Assembly: GCA_025266875.1 (NCBI GenBank)
Contig: JALLLT010000003.1
Location: 124,001-188,000, forward strand
Origin: Fennellomyces sp. T-0311
Taxonomy: Eukaryota; Mucoromycota; Mucoromycetes; Mucorales; Lichtheimiaceae
Direction: 5' to 3'
DNA: 64,000 nucleotides
Both the position numbers and the translations under genes were made by a program. Below are positions 12,275 to 24,453 of the stretch, piece by piece (the first letter of the stretch is position 1; each line of letters starts with the position of its first letter). The notes below the pieces were generated by a model that was given only the letters and a program-made list of their open reading frames with translations, did no database searches and was not told the DNA's origin.

Positions 12275-12861
12275 TAAAATGACGCTTCACTATTTCTACT
12301 CCTGTTTTCGATGGCCGTGTTTGTAAACAAAAGGGTTCAGTGCGAAATAACTAAAAATCCGATTCAATCGGACAAGAGGTCTGTGCAACGGTACACAGAA
12401 TGGGCTCGTCTCGCGAGGAAAGTTGCTTATTTGCGAAGAGTCAAGCTCCGCCGGTGACACGAATCGAATGTGGTTTGCGGTATTCCATTGAACAAGCAAT
12501 GGAAAGTGGTAAATTAATCATATTTCTTTTTCTCGAAAAAAGGAATGAATGAGGGTGAATGAAAGGAGTACTAAAAAAAAATAAAAGGACAGGAGATGCC
12601 ATGCTGCGATGGGAGAGAAAAAAGGAGGCAAAAAGGAAAGGATGGTAGGATTCAACCTACGGTCGACCTTCGCTTAGTTTTTGTTGGACAATAGTATATA
12701 GGTTGTTCGTTCGTTGGTTCTGTCGTTCGTTCGTCGTCATATGTGTATATAGATATATAAAAAAAAGAAAGAAAAAAGGAGCTAGATATAGAAAGTAGGT
12801 TGTTGTTGTTTGCGGGTGTTGCTTTTGTTGTTGTCGTCGTGTTTGCGAAAAGGAGGCACGT
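12275..12861. other. Intergenic region between convergent genes
   Basis: Shared 3' flank of the importin-alpha-like gene and URC4. It contains simple low-complexity DNA (GTTCGTTCGTT-type repeats near 12700-12735, A/G-rich runs and GTT/GTC repeats near 12800-12840). No gene seen. Confidence 0.5.
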
Positions 12862-14524
12862 TTAATGCATCACGAATTTGCCGAACTATTGAGACCCATG
12901 TGTCAGTCTGTCTGTATCCATGCAACGCGCCGTCCCTACAACAATTACCTTGACGACAATCGGCGGCTCTTGAGTATTAGGGCGAGAAATCTCAGCCAGT
13001 TCACGGCCAGCCTGACATTTTTTTTTAAGTTAGCAAACATCGATCAATTAATTAAATGCGGTATGTCGTCGACTTACGCTCCAGGTGGCACCGTCCATCA
13101 GTCGGGTCAACGTAAGCTTGTTTCTGTTCAATCGCAGGACGTCGCGCACGCGCTCCGCCACAATGTCCAGATAAGCCGTAGTCAGTGCGCGCCACTCGAC
13201 GATAACGGGGTCATCCATCTCGAACATTGGTGCGACCTCGATCTTTGGCTGGCCGGGCAACAGCGAATTCTTGTGGTAGTTCTCGATGCCGCGGTTGTAC
13301 TCGTGCTGCTTCAGCGAAATGAATCCAGTATCCATCAACAAGCCGCCTATTTATTCGGTGTTAATCTTTCGCTGATCTTTTGGAAACAAAAGCTACGGCT
13401 TACCATTTCGGAATTCGGGCAGCGGTGTCAGCAGCTCGGTGCCTTCAATGGTAGCACCCAGCAAACGCTCCATGGGCTCAATGATGGAATAGACAAGCCA
13501 TTGCGACATCTTGTGGAACGGGACGTAGTGATCGGTCGATTGGGGGTTGTTGGCGTTCTGGATTGCGCTGGATGGATAAACGTCACCAAGGCTAGGGATC
13601 CCGCCCTTGCCATTGGCACGGTCGGCCACATGCAGCTCGCCCATGGCCTGAACGACGGGCCACAGGGTTTCCAAGAGGATCAAGGCGCCCTTCTTGGTTT
13701 TAATGGTGGTCTTATGCTCCAGGAGATAATCTAGGCTGGGTTTTTAGTAACTGTATTTCCATTTTGCTAACCTGACCGTTCTCGTCTTACCCATGAGGTT
13801 GCCAGGACGTGGGACAGGCCCAGTCTGCTGGAAGTAGTCGGCACGCTCCTGGAGGACTTGACCCAAGTGCCGCAAGAGCTCAAGACGGTCTTCAAGTCCG
13901 ATGAATACGTTACGTTCGTGATCGATTTGGAATCCTTTGTGGAGGGTTTCCAGTGACAGCTTCATTAATGCCTCAGCTACGTTATACACACTCTTAGCCT
14001 CTACGGTCGCTTCTGTCCACCAAAAAATAAAAAATAGTCTTACAGTCAACTCGATGAGGCTGGTTAACGTCACTCGAAAATGCGCCGGCTGTGAATAATT
14101 CCAGCACTGCTACAGCGACACCTTCGGCTCTCTTGTAGGCTCTTCCTGTTGCTTTTTCGCGGTATGTCCACACATGGTCGACGTCCGAGTCCAACAAAAC
14201 ACCCACGACGAACAAGTCCAGAACCCGTCTGGTCTGCTCCGTCGCGTCAAAGCCTAGACTCGACCAGGAATTGAGAAGATGTTGAATGCGAGGCCGGCCG
14301 GACTCAAAATGGCGCCAGATTCCGTGGACGGGCATGGCGGATGGATCGTCAAAATCACGCTTGATCAGCGACACCACAAACTGTACGACATCCTGCAGTT
14401 TCGACGGGTCAACGTCAAAATGCTGCAGTCTGTTGCGCACACCGGCTTCTTGTACTCGGAAACACCGTTCTCGCACGGCCCGCAGACTTAGCAGATACTC
14501 GTCGGCAGCAGGCGTCGGCACCAT
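12862..14524 (-). CDS. URC4: URC4/Urg3 family protein (DUF1688), uracil catabolism
   Basis: Six exons on the minus strand: 14524-14044, 14009-13791, 13730-13404, 13346-13078, 13011-12949 and 12885-12862, giving about 460 aa, the usual family length. Diagnostic stretches are YLLSLRAVRERC, VVQFVVSLIKRDF, IWRHFESGRPRIQHLL, EGVAVAVLELFTAGAFSSD, RPGNLMDYLLEH, YVPFHKMSQWLVYSIIEP, PLPEFRNGGLLMDTG, VIVEWRALTTAYLD and TWSAGRELAEISRP. The family is required for the URC pyrimidine-degradation pathway of fungi that lack the classical reductive route; its exact reaction is not firmly established. The start at 14524 is immediately before the conserved block; an upstream in-frame extension is not conserved. 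The last exon is only 24 nt and its donor (gtaatt) is weak, so the C-terminal eight residues are less certain. The gene is transcribed away from the isochorismatase-like gene. Confidence 0.88.
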
Positions 14525-15457
14525 GATGTATTTATTATGTGAAGAGAAGGGAAGAAAATACAATTGTTGATGTTGACAAGAAAGGAAGCTTGGCCGAAGA
14601 GAAAAGGGACCACGCAACCTTGGAGGGGGAGGGGTAGGTATAGATAGGAAGAGAGAAGAAAAAGAGAGAGATGTTGAAGGACGGGGGCACTGGCCTCAAT
14701 TAAATGAAACTCTTCAAGAAGGGAGTTTTCGGACCTTTGCCGATCATTGCTTATTTCGTCGTCGCTTGTCGATCTGCGCCGAATATGGGAGGCCGCTCTG
14801 CTTCTGAAGCGAACGTCTTGCTGGCACCTGATCGTGATTATTATCCAAGCCTTTTCCACTCGCCCTCGCCCCTGTGCCCTTCTCAGCCCGCGGACGCCTG
14901 TTGTACCACCTCCTCCCCAACCCCACATGCCAACTCGACCGCAGCCTGGAAGCATCCGTAGCAACAACACAGATGCAAGCACACAGACACCTCGTCCACC
15001 GACCAGAGCCGATCGCCATCCATCGTACGATTTTACACGCCGTCTCCACCGCAAATTGGCTTCCGGATAGAGTTTGCCGATGCAGATGCTTATTGTTCTC
15101 TATTCACCTAGCACAAGCCTGCAAATCCTTGCCATTTACATCCATATTAACCGCGTTTCGTATATCGTACGACTCGTTGCCCGCTCGATGCACATTGATA
15201 AACAATAGCCATGCCGAACACGGCATATTCAGCTGTAACAGTCGATCCCTGGGCCCGTACTCCATATGCAGAATTCAGCCATTGTAAAAAATATGTGTGG
15301 ATGCTGAGAGTTGCCTTGTATATCTACCCTGTGCAACGTCATCCACTCACGCACACTTATACCTATGGCGCAATTGCACACAAATTTTATTCACACGCCT
15401 ACGCTTTTTACCTTTTCGTCCACGCTTCTTGTTTTCGTTGCTCTCTCAGCTTTCACA
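14525..15457. other. Divergent intergenic/promoter region
   Basis: About 930 bp separating the start codons of URC4 (-) and the isochorismatase-like hydrolase (+). It has C/T- and G/A-rich tracts just upstream of URC4 (14600-14690). Long overlapping frames on both strands here are low-complexity and not supported as genes. It probably holds both promoters. Confidence 0.45.
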
Positions 15458-16309
15458 ATGTCCTTGCCCAGAATTGCAAAGATTGCTCCTCAGACTTCCG
15501 CTTTGTTCATTTGCGACATTCAGGAACGTTTCAAGGGGGTCATTTGGCAACTTCCCTCCGTCATTACCGTTGCTGGCAAAATGGTAATATCTTCTAAAAA
15601 TACTCGCTTATTTTTTGACAACGTGGTATTGACGTGTCGATACTTGTAGATCAAGGCTAGCAAGCACCTTGATATTCCCGTCGTTGTCACCGAGCAATAC
15701 CCCAAAGGTAATTACCCAATCAATGGATCCATCCACGGGCTTAACCTGTTGCTATGTAGCCTTCGGTCCAACTGTGCAGGAACTCGATATTTCGGATGCC
15801 GCCTTGACGCTGACAAAGACTAAATTCAGCATGCTCCTTCCCGAAGTCGAGAGTTTGCTGAAGAAGAACAACACCAAGTCGATTATTCTTGTTGGCATTG
15901 AGGTATTGAGCAAGGACGTGTGAAAAAAGGGTGGGAATGTTACTCAATTCCTCTTATAGAGCCATGTTTGTGTTCTCCAGACCGCTTTGGATCTGCTTGA
16001 AAATAACTACGACGTTCATGTCGTTGCCGATGGCGTTTCCTCCCAAAACCCTTCGGAAATTGGCATTGCTCTTCAGGTAAGTTACTTGACCTCCCCTTTT
16101 TGGTGCAGTCCCTTATATTTTTCTTTGTACAGCGTATGCGATCGGCAGGTGCAACCATTACCACTTCTGAATCTTTGATGTTCCAATTGGTTCAGGATGC
16201 AAAGCATGAAAAGTTCAAGGGCATCAGTGCTTTGGTTAAGGAATACATGGAGGCTGGTAAAGTGAACCAAATTTTGCAAAGAGTCGGTGGTGGCTCTGCC
16301 AATCTTTAA
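15458..16309 (+). CDS. Isochorismatase-domain cysteine hydrolase (ISOC1/2-like)
   Basis: Five exons: 15458-15583, 15650-15707, 15760-15902, 15960-16076 and 16133-16309, giving 206 aa. The complete catalytic triad of the family is present: Asp20 in FICDIQERF, Lys61 in TEQYPK and the nucleophile Cys113 in ESHVCVLQ. Exon 4 must start at 15960 (acceptor cttatag); a downstream acceptor at 15980 would delete the segment with the catalytic cysteine. The remainder ([40 protein letters not shown]) matches eukaryotic isochorismatase-domain-containing proteins. The substrate is unknown; the isochorismatase name is structural only. It lies divergent to URC4, which may be incidental or may reflect a shared amide/ureide degradation role. 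Confidence 0.88.
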
Positions 16310-18732
16310 TCACTTTCCTCCTTGAAATGATGTACATTTTTTTTAAAGAAAAGTAAAAACTTCGCCATAGTTTGCTGTTGCTTTGCTCTAGAAATCGTCG
16401 AACGTTCTATCGATGATCATCTTTTTTGTGTACTTGTACGGTACACAGCTCTGAGTAAATATCCCTAGAAACCCTTTCTTTTAGACTATCTTCCCCGGAC
16501 CCTGCATTACAGCATATTAGTGCCTGGATTACGTAGAAGGAGTGGTGTTCGTCAGCACATCAATATCCCATTTCATTGGCATATGTATGATTATTTCCAA
16601 GGAGAGAGACGATCACTAGGCTCATCCGCATGGGTACTGAATTTTTAGTAGCTTGCCAATCCTTTTGTACCATCTATTAACGAACTTACCAGAAACAGCA
16701 AGTCAATTCAAATAGTTTAAAATCTTTTTACATTTGGAAGTATAAGATTCGGGGGAGAGGAGGAGCAAATCCGCTTTTGGTGTTAACCAATCTACAGCTG
16801 CAAGCCGTGTTATTATTGTTCTTAGCGCTGTTTAGCAGTGTGCGTTCAATCTTTTGTATCCCATTTGAGAAGATATACTTACGGCAGTGGTAAAAGCATC
16901 TTTTTTTTTTTGCTTGACCTGTTGATATCTTAGATTATTCACTAGGTACTAACTTTGGTGCAGAAGCTCGGTAACATTGTGGAGATAAGCTTATTTAAGA
17001 AATGTCCAGGCACCAATGTCAACGGCTGCCTCCTTGGCCGAATTAATAATACCTGATATAAAGATCTAGAGATAACGATCTGGTGATAAGGGCAACCGCA
17101 TACCTGTATTGACCTATCATTTACTAAACAAAGAATATTATTATGCAGGGAAGTTTAAGGAATTGTTTTTGTAAAGGATAAACATAAACATTTACTGTCA
17201 AGAGCAATATAATAAAAAATGTCACTGTAAATATGGATCACCTGTTGGGTGCCACGACTGTATCAATGCATCGTATATCTAGAGCGCCACTTTGAGTTGA
17301 TAGCTTGTCGTTGTGCGCATTTGGCATTTACGAAAGCAGCTCCTGAAATATGACGCAACTTGCTCAACCACTATCGCGTGTGCACAACATCCCATCTAAC
17401 GAGGAATTCACATGGCTCGAATTTTTATACATGAAATAAAAAGGTCCCTTGTCAACTCTTGTTGTGGCAAGTAATATCACGGGCTAAGCTCAGGGGCAAG
17501 TTGTTATTAACAGTCAACATGTACTAGTTGCACAAATTCTTCATTGGCTGACAAAAAAGTGGATTGGATTTCCCAAGTAAACTTATGTAGGTCTCTTCCA
17601 AAAGAAAAAAAAGGAAAGATTGTGCGTGGCTGCTCCATCATTAACAATTTCTATCATGTTCTATTAGATAATACATCGACGATCTGTGTACCCAAAACCA
17701 ATATCTTGAGTTCATTTTCTATTTTAAGGTTTCATGGTGATACATTCCTTCGTTCACTATTTTATTTAGAGTTATCTACGCATTCAAAAAAAAATCGTAC
17801 GATTGTAGCGCAAGATATTTTCATTTACAGATCTACAAGAAAAAAATAGAAATCTAATGTGGTAACTTTACAATATAGGAGGCCTCCTGTTTGGGAAGGA
17901 CTTGATAACAATTAAGTATCCTATCGAATATGTATCGTTAAAGGGCTGTATGTACTAGCTCGCTATGAATAACGATAACATATAATCTAGGTCAAGCACG
18001 GTGAGTTTGGTTTATCGCAGTTGTGACCTGCGAGTCCAACAATCAACTGAAAGAGCATTCAGTAATCTTCCCATCAAAAGCGCCTTGTCTATTTAGGGTT
18101 CGCTAAGACGCATTTAGGAGCTCTATCGGTGTCGCCATATCACGCTGATTCGATTACAATATGTGCTATTCTACTTTTATCGGGAAATTGCTCTTCTTCG
18201 AGCCTGGCCCAGAACGATAACGTCATGGAATAGGGGTCGTAATATAACAAGATGTTCTATATCTCAGCCACATGATGACATACTCGACATTACCTCCTTT
18301 CATCAGAGCAATCCATTGCGTTCAATCAGCACTATAGTAGAGATATTCGCTTGTGGCAAAGCTGTTTTATAAACAGCCGACCTAAGTTTGCCAAATACGC
18401 AGTTGTTATCTTTATAAAAGGTTTCAATTTATACAACTGCTTGCGAAGCTCTGAAATTGTTGGGATCCAATACTTACGATACTATAAAAGAATCTCATAA
18501 CAAAAGCCAGTCAGATTTCTTTGATGACATTTCTTGACTATTGCTTCACAGGTCCATGTTCATTTTTTCTGAGACACATTGTAGAACATATCAGCATACG
18601 GACATATAAAAAGATTCTTCATCTGCATTAAATGTCCTTGAATAATTTCTATTTTACCGTCTTGCTGTGTCTGAAAATGTCCTTGATACTGTTGCACTTG
18701 AGATCTCGGACACAAATGTGCGTGTCAATAGC
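16310..18732. other. AT-rich intergenic region
   Basis: About 2.4 kb with no recognisable gene. Short frames such as 17544-17849 and 18163-18372 lack domains. The right edge is the insertion site of the MULE transposon. Confidence 0.5.
18722..18732. repeat. Target-site duplication, left copy (MULE)
   Basis: GTGTCAATAGC directly abuts the left TIR and is repeated exactly at 22234-22244 beyond the right TIR. Confidence 0.8.
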
Positions 18733-18810
18733 ACAAACCAAACAAGTTTCCAAAAATTCACGTAATCACGTGACCACAATTTCAAATTCCGAAGGTAAAA
18801 AATATGACAT
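18733..18810 (+). repeat. MULE left terminal inverted repeat
   Basis: Reverse-complement match to 22162-22233. The 45-bp core is exact, with scattered mismatches and one indel outside it. Confidence 0.85.
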
Positions 18811-18850
18811 TTGTTTTTGCAAGCCACTTTTACTAGTGTACCTTTGTCCC

Positions 18851-21834
18851 ATGGAAGAAATCAACGTACAATACTGCTCAGGATGCAGAAAATATCGCTC
18901 GATTCCTGATTTTACGGGCAGAACACGACTTTTAAAGACGTGTATTACGTGTCGCTCCAGACAAAGCAACGTAGGACGCCCTATTTATGTCAGAAACTTC
19001 TCTTTCGGTGAAGTTCTCGAGTCGATTCCTTCGCGTGCAGCAGTAGTCGCAGCTGCTGGCGACAGTGGTACATCGTAATACAATGTGTTAGAGCATGATT
19101 TTAATAGATATTTAGGTGAAGTTGCCGACATTTGCTATTCCTTCGAAGGTGATGTGGTACTTGACGCGCAATTAAGCCAGTTTACCGATGACCGCGCACT
19201 CGTCTACTACTTGAAGTCTCGAATTGAAGGATGCGACGGTTACGAGTACTATTTCAAGACACTGACGGATCCAGAGCTGAAGCACTCGGTTTCTTTTGAA
19301 TGCGTCTGCTGTCAGGATGTTGGTGTTCAGCGGCAAGCGCCAGGTGAAGACCGTGTTCGGCTCCATTCTCGGATGCCGACTTACGCTTGTGAAGGGGGGA
19401 TATCCGGGTTTATTGATCGACGTAACGGATTTATCCATTTAAAAATCGATCACTCAATTGGCCATCCCCCGAAGCCACCGAGCACTCGCGTCCCAATGCC
19501 TCTTGCTGTCCGGGAGTTCGTTGAGCAAAATGCTTTTGAGGCAACTGCTGCGACGTTATATCGTCGTATGGTCGAACAGTTTCCACGAGAAAGAGGCACT
19601 GTGACTCAAGCACAGGTATAATTGATTATTTTGATTGTGGCATTGGTACGATGACAGTAAAATAGGTGTATGCGACATGGGCACGAACGACCCATGCTCG
19701 GTATAGACTCCACGAGAACCAGATCGCCTCAGCCGTCATGCATATCGAACGTGCGTCTTCGCTCGGTATCAGAAAGGTATGTGTCATAAAACCGTATGTG
19801 CATAACCCTAGCTCTTCATGCAGTGATCACTATGCGACATTTGCGGCGGATGCGATTCATATACATTTATATTTACAATAAATAAATAAAACAGATATTT
19901 CACAGAACCAATTTTACCGATGGGTACACTGGAGTCGGCTTTGTGACTGAGCTGTTCGATATTGCATGTGCTCATGCCTTGACGCAAGAGTTTCACATCG
20001 ATTCCACCTACAAAACAAACCGGCTCGGCTTTGAGCTGTTTGGTATTGTCGCCAGTATTAATGGCTGTGGATTTCCTATTGCATATTTGCTTTTAGGTGT
20101 GGACGAGCGAAATGTGCGACAGAACAGGCGGATGTCTTCCAGAATGGAATACATAAAGTATTTCCTTCGCAATCTGGCTCGTGAAGGCTTCGCGCCATTG
20201 TACATGTTCACCGACAAAGATGCTGGACAGCTTAGAGCAATTGAAGATGTATTTGGTCGTAGTGTAGTGCGTCTATGCCTATGGCATATTCTGCATTACA
20301 TTGACTTGCGTTTGAAACAGCCCAAGGTCCAAGATCCACAGTATGATCCCCGTTTGGTGCGCGAGGAATTCCCATTTGTGTCGGGACGCTTTCTTCCGGA
20401 TGATGATCGCGATGGATACCTTTGCCCTCAGAAATTCCTTCGTGATCAAATCGCAGACCTGATGCGTACGCATTATAATATGCATCCGGACATCCCACTT
20501 CCTGGTCGTATGTTATACTTATATATTTGTATGCATAGCCAGTTAATGTTGTTTTTTAGTTGGATATCTATCACCTGAGGAAATACACCAGCTTGCCGCA
20601 AAGGAGATGTATGAATACTGCAAGAATAACCACCTTCCCGATGTGTGGGCGTACATGTTCTATAGATGGTATACAGAAGATATGTGGCAGAAATGGGCTA
20701 GAAGCACCCGTCCAGGCATCCCAAGGGCTAAAACAACCATGATGATTGAGGCCCAATGGAAGGTTCTGAAACGGGATTTTCTTCTGAATTATCCCCATCC
20801 CAGGCTTGATATGTTGGTTTGGATAATTATCCATCAACGGCTTCCTCTCTGTATGGCTAAGTTTGAGCTCAAGATCATTAATCGGCGCGAGCCTTTGGAT
20901 TGGGAAGGCCAGTTCGTTTCCGAATGGGGGGCACTTAAGGAAAAGCATATTGTCGATGGAGAACATCCTGAAGCAGATCGCCTCTACCTGCCGTCGTTGG
21001 AAAAGTGGACGTGTGGTTGTCCGTACTTCGCCGAAAACAAGTTCATGCTTTGTAAGCATCTTGTTAAACGAGATAACGATAGGAGGGGATCGTCGCTTCC
21101 TTTTGCTGCACGCGACTTTTTCATATGCCGTCAAAATGTGGTTCCTTATGTGCAACTCATTGTAGGTTCTTGTAAAGGATCGATACACAGACCTTAGTTT
21201 CTAATGATAGCATAATTTCTAGGATGGAATTTCTCCATACACACTTATCGTGTATCCTCCGCAACGCCCTCAGTTAGAAAATCAACCTACTGATACGTCT
21301 ACAGGGAATATAGTAGTCATAGATCGTGCTGATGTTGTTGACGAAGGTAATGTAGTAGTACATGGATGTGCATATACGAGAAATATACCTGTACTTATAT
21401 ATGCGAATGTATAATTACGCTCTATAGACACTACTACACCAGCTGATCCTGCTGGTAGAGTTACCACATACCAAGAGGAGGTAGTCCCAGCTGCGCCCTT
21501 GGTGATTGTTTTGGAAGACAGTGATGAAGAGCATCAGGAGGTGTCTGATGTAGGAGATACCAGGGAAAGTGGTGACGTATGGAACCAATTGGGCACGATG
21601 GAGGACCGTATTTGTCAGCTTCATCAGCAACAACAACACATACGCCGACAACTCCAGCAGGAAGCCGATCGATATCGAAGTCTGTTACCAGCTGGGCAAA
21701 TCAGAGCATTCAATGATGCCTTTGATAATAACGATATCGAAGGTTATATGACCGCTGTAGGTTCATACCGTCGTGCTCGTACAAGACAAAGAACGTGGAG
21801 AGATGACAACCCTTATACACGTTATTATCTTTAA
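18851..21834 (+). pseudogene. MULE transposase with SWIM zinc finger; one in-frame stop
   Basis: Exons 18851-19615, 19666-19776, 19895-20507, 20560-21161, 21223-21346 and 21428-21834 join in phase to about 873 codons, with one interruption: a TAA at 19076-19078, after which the same frame continues. The N-terminus has a CxxC...CxxC finger (YCSGCRKY...TCITC). The core has the MULE DDE domain: EFHIDSTYKTNRLGFELFG for the first Asp, PLYMFTDKDAGQ for the second Asp, and VRLCLWHIL. A SWIM zinc finger follows (WTCGCPYFAENKFMLCKHL, CxC...CxH). The C-terminal region is acidic and then coiled-coil, Q-rich. The single nonsense codon separates the N-terminal finger from the catalytic domain, so the copy is probably defective. 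Translation from a later ATG or an unusual splice cannot be excluded. Confidence 0.82.
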
Positions 21835-22161
21835 GATTGTTATTTTTTGTTTTTTTTCCCCTTTTTGTCTTCGTGTCGGGTTTATTATCGTCTTTACTCC
21901 TTCTTCTTCCTATTTCATATTTTTTCTCACAACATAGACTTCTTTGAAACATCGATTATATATTTTTCAGTTATACTTTCGTTCTCGGCAAATCCATACG
22001 TGTACGTACGGTATTACAAGCATCGTAAAAGGAAATTAATATGGTAAGTTATCTCATATTCTTTCCAGGATGAAATAAACAACATACATCGCCATGATAG
22101 CATTTCATAAAGAAAACTTTCATATCCCAGTAACAAAAAAGCAGAACTTGAGAAAAAATTG

Positions 22162-22233
22162 TCATGTTTTACCTTTCGGTGTTTGAAATTGTGGTCACGT
22201 GATTACGTGAATTTTTGGAAACTTGTAGGGTTA
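22162..22233 (-). repeat. MULE right terminal inverted repeat
   Basis: Reverse-complement match to the left TIR, with a perfect core at 22182-22226. Confidence 0.85.
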
Positions 22234-22244
22234 GTGTCAATAGC
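22234..22244. repeat. Target-site duplication, right copy (MULE)
   Basis: GTGTCAATAGC, identical to 18722-18732, directly outside the right TIR. Confidence 0.8.
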
Positions 22245-24453
22245 GTAAGATCTTGCTTATAATCGGGTACTTCAATTGTGTTGACTTTAGGGAAAAAAAA
22301 GCAGGACCTGAATTTGTTAATGCTTACGATCTTCATATCCGTGGCCGTAGCTGTACGGAGATGCCACGCTTTCGCTCTAGAAGCCTAGGCTGGCTTTAGT
22401 TAACTCACCTAGTATCTGCATGTACACGTTGAGGTTACGGTAGAAGTCGTCCTGAGGCACCCCAAGTCAGTATACCAAGTTTCATGATGAATATGGTGCT
22501 TCTAGTAATGAGTGCAGAGTGTGTTGTATGTGGTGCGCGCGTGTGATCTTAATAAAACCAGCCACAAAATTCAAGAAGAACCAGGGCAAATTTATTCTGT
22601 TTGCTGTTCCTAGCCTACCCCGCCTCAACCACTTTCCAACCTGCTGAAAGACTCAGATCCCACGAATAAGCAACTTTTTAATGATATTCGCAAGTATGTC
22701 AACGTGTACACCAAAATTAAGCATCATCAAACGTATTGCTATCGTAAAAACAATATCAACAGCGTATCGAGCTGCATAGCGGCATGATTAATATACTTCA
22801 GCAGGTTACTGGCAACGAAAACCAGAAACTCGCAAGAAATCTTGATTGCAAAGTTACATACGAATACTATCGCAGTCATCTCACAGTGTGCTGTATCTCC
22901 ACTTAAGTTTCCAAATTGTCTTTAACTCCACCTCCTTTCTGGCGTTTCACGGCCGAAAAATCATCTTCCACGCTTTTTCTCTTGCTGCTGCTGTTGTGGC
23001 CGTTTTTCTCAGCGGTCTTTCTCCAAGCGCTAAGTGTAAAGATATCCATTTTATTTGATATGTCGCTTTACTTTTACATTTTTTTTTAAAAAAAATGGCT
23101 TCCTTTTATATCATATAAAGTGCATCTCAACTTTAAGCATGATTTTATATTATGAAACAAAGTACTTCATTAGCTTAATGATAACCCAAATTTAACGCTT
23201 CGATGCACCAACAGTGAATTCCGGATAAACTACTAATGAAGCATCACTTTATGACGTTCAACAGCCAGTTCGTTTTTCTGAGACACGATATGATGCCGGT
23301 ATAATCAATTTTGCTATATACCTCCTATACGACTAATTCGTATACAGGGGTATATATTTCTTAATAAAATGTATATCGCTCAAGCTATTAGATATTGTGG
23401 AACTTCCAATGAATGGGAAATAACAACAGAGGTGCAGGGTGTGGTATCGCTCAATTGGAAAGCTTCAAATGACGAGACTAAAAATAAGATAATATTTTAT
23501 TGAAGAAAACTACTCTCTATTTATAATGATGATGAGTCGGGACGGAGAAGGTGAATGCCTTTCTATCAGAGCCGAATCCGTGTTATCGCCGTAATCCCTA
23601 ATGACCATACTGCCTTATTACGAAGGAGCGGATAATCATGCAGAGACTGAGTTAACTTGAATGGTCCTTCTTGAAGTCTGAACCCAGATCAAGGTCTCAC
23701 TGACACACAAGCCAGTGAACAGGCCAATAGATAACTGTGCGGTTGTTGATGTCGAAATAAAGGAACGGATGTAACAAAGGCTGAGATGGAAAGGTCTGTA
23801 GACAATGGATGACTGGTATGTCAGGATACGACACAGGGCTCTCCCCGCGGGAAATTTGGGGAACAGGCTCCCAACGAGACGCTGGAAATGGAGCACGTAG
23901 ATGTTGACACGAAGCGTAGCGGATGGGCCCAACCTCGGATGTGTGTAGTGGACAAAGGCTCTTCAATATTATTGCACGATAATTAAATTTTCTTTGATAG
24001 TCTTGTAAATGGTTTATGGCACAATTATTCGATACCTTTTGGAAGGCACAAAGTTCTTCTAAGCAAAAAATAATTAGATACGTACCCATTGCAACTTTTT
24101 ATGTCTAAAATTTATAAATGTTCACTGAACATCCCCTATTATGAACATCAAAACGCAGGAAGAACGCCAAAAAAGTGGCTGAAAAAGATTTTCTACCATT
24201 GGTACCGTCAGTACAGTATACCCTTGAATAGCCGTGCCATGAATAGTCTTGGGACTACAAATCTTTGCTTCGGCGCTTTATCCGTATCAATGACCTACAC
24301 ATGAATTTGTTTTTCTTTCGAATTCTCGTTTCAGCCAATAGGAAGCGCCCGACGCGTTGACAGATTGCGTTCCAAAATTGGAAAATAATGTAAGATAACC
24401 ATAACATATAAAAACTAGGTGAGGCTGCTTGGCTTTTATTTCATACTCCAATC
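22245..24453. other. Intergenic region with possible decayed retroelement or helitron debris
   Basis: No intact gene. At 22640-22780 (+) a short frame reads DPTNKQLFNDIRKYVNVYTK followed by KHHQTYCYRKNN, faintly like the His/Cys region of helitron or PIF1-type elements. On the minus strand, about 23.47-23.95 kb carries a TATAAATAG box followed at about 30 nt by AATAAA, reminiscent of an LTR, but no matching second LTR or TG...CA boundary was found. Both are weak. Confidence 0.3.
24407..24414 (+). promoter_or_regulatory. TATA box of the P450 gene
   Basis: TATAAAAA, 40 bp before the start codon at 24454, at a spacing consistent with a short 5' leader. Confidence 0.5.

Larger units (their letters stand above)
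18733..22233 (+). mobile_element. Near-complete Mutator-like element (MULE) with TIRs and target-site duplication
   Basis: Inverted repeats bound the element: a perfect 45-bp core (18742-18786 versus 22182-22226) inside imperfect TIRs of roughly 70 bp (18733-18810 and 22162-22233). The core contains the near-palindrome CACGTAATCACGTG. The flanks carry the direct repeat GTGTCAATAGC at 18722-18732 and 22234-22244, an 11-bp target duplication within the range known for Mutator elements. The exact terminus may shift by 1-2 bp because the TSD and element end share bases. Between the TIRs lies a single multi-exon transposase gene. Intact ends and a perfect TSD suggest a recent insertion. Confidence 0.85.

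Noticed and set aside
14488..15287. Long overlapping open frames on both strands between URC4 and the isochorismatase-like gene
   Set aside because: Compositionally biased (Arg/Gly- or Pro/Ser-rich), mutually antisense, no domain and no splice-linked partner; consistent with chance in a GC-richer promoter.
15981..16076. Downstream acceptor at 15980 for exon 4 of the isochorismatase-like gene
   Set aside because: It would remove SHVCVLQ with the catalytic cysteine. The acceptor at 15959 keeps frame and restores the family motif.
23470..23950. Solo LTR on the minus strand
   Set aside because: A TATA box and AATAAA are spaced as in an LTR, but no TG...CA ends, target duplication, primer-binding site or second copy could be found by eye.
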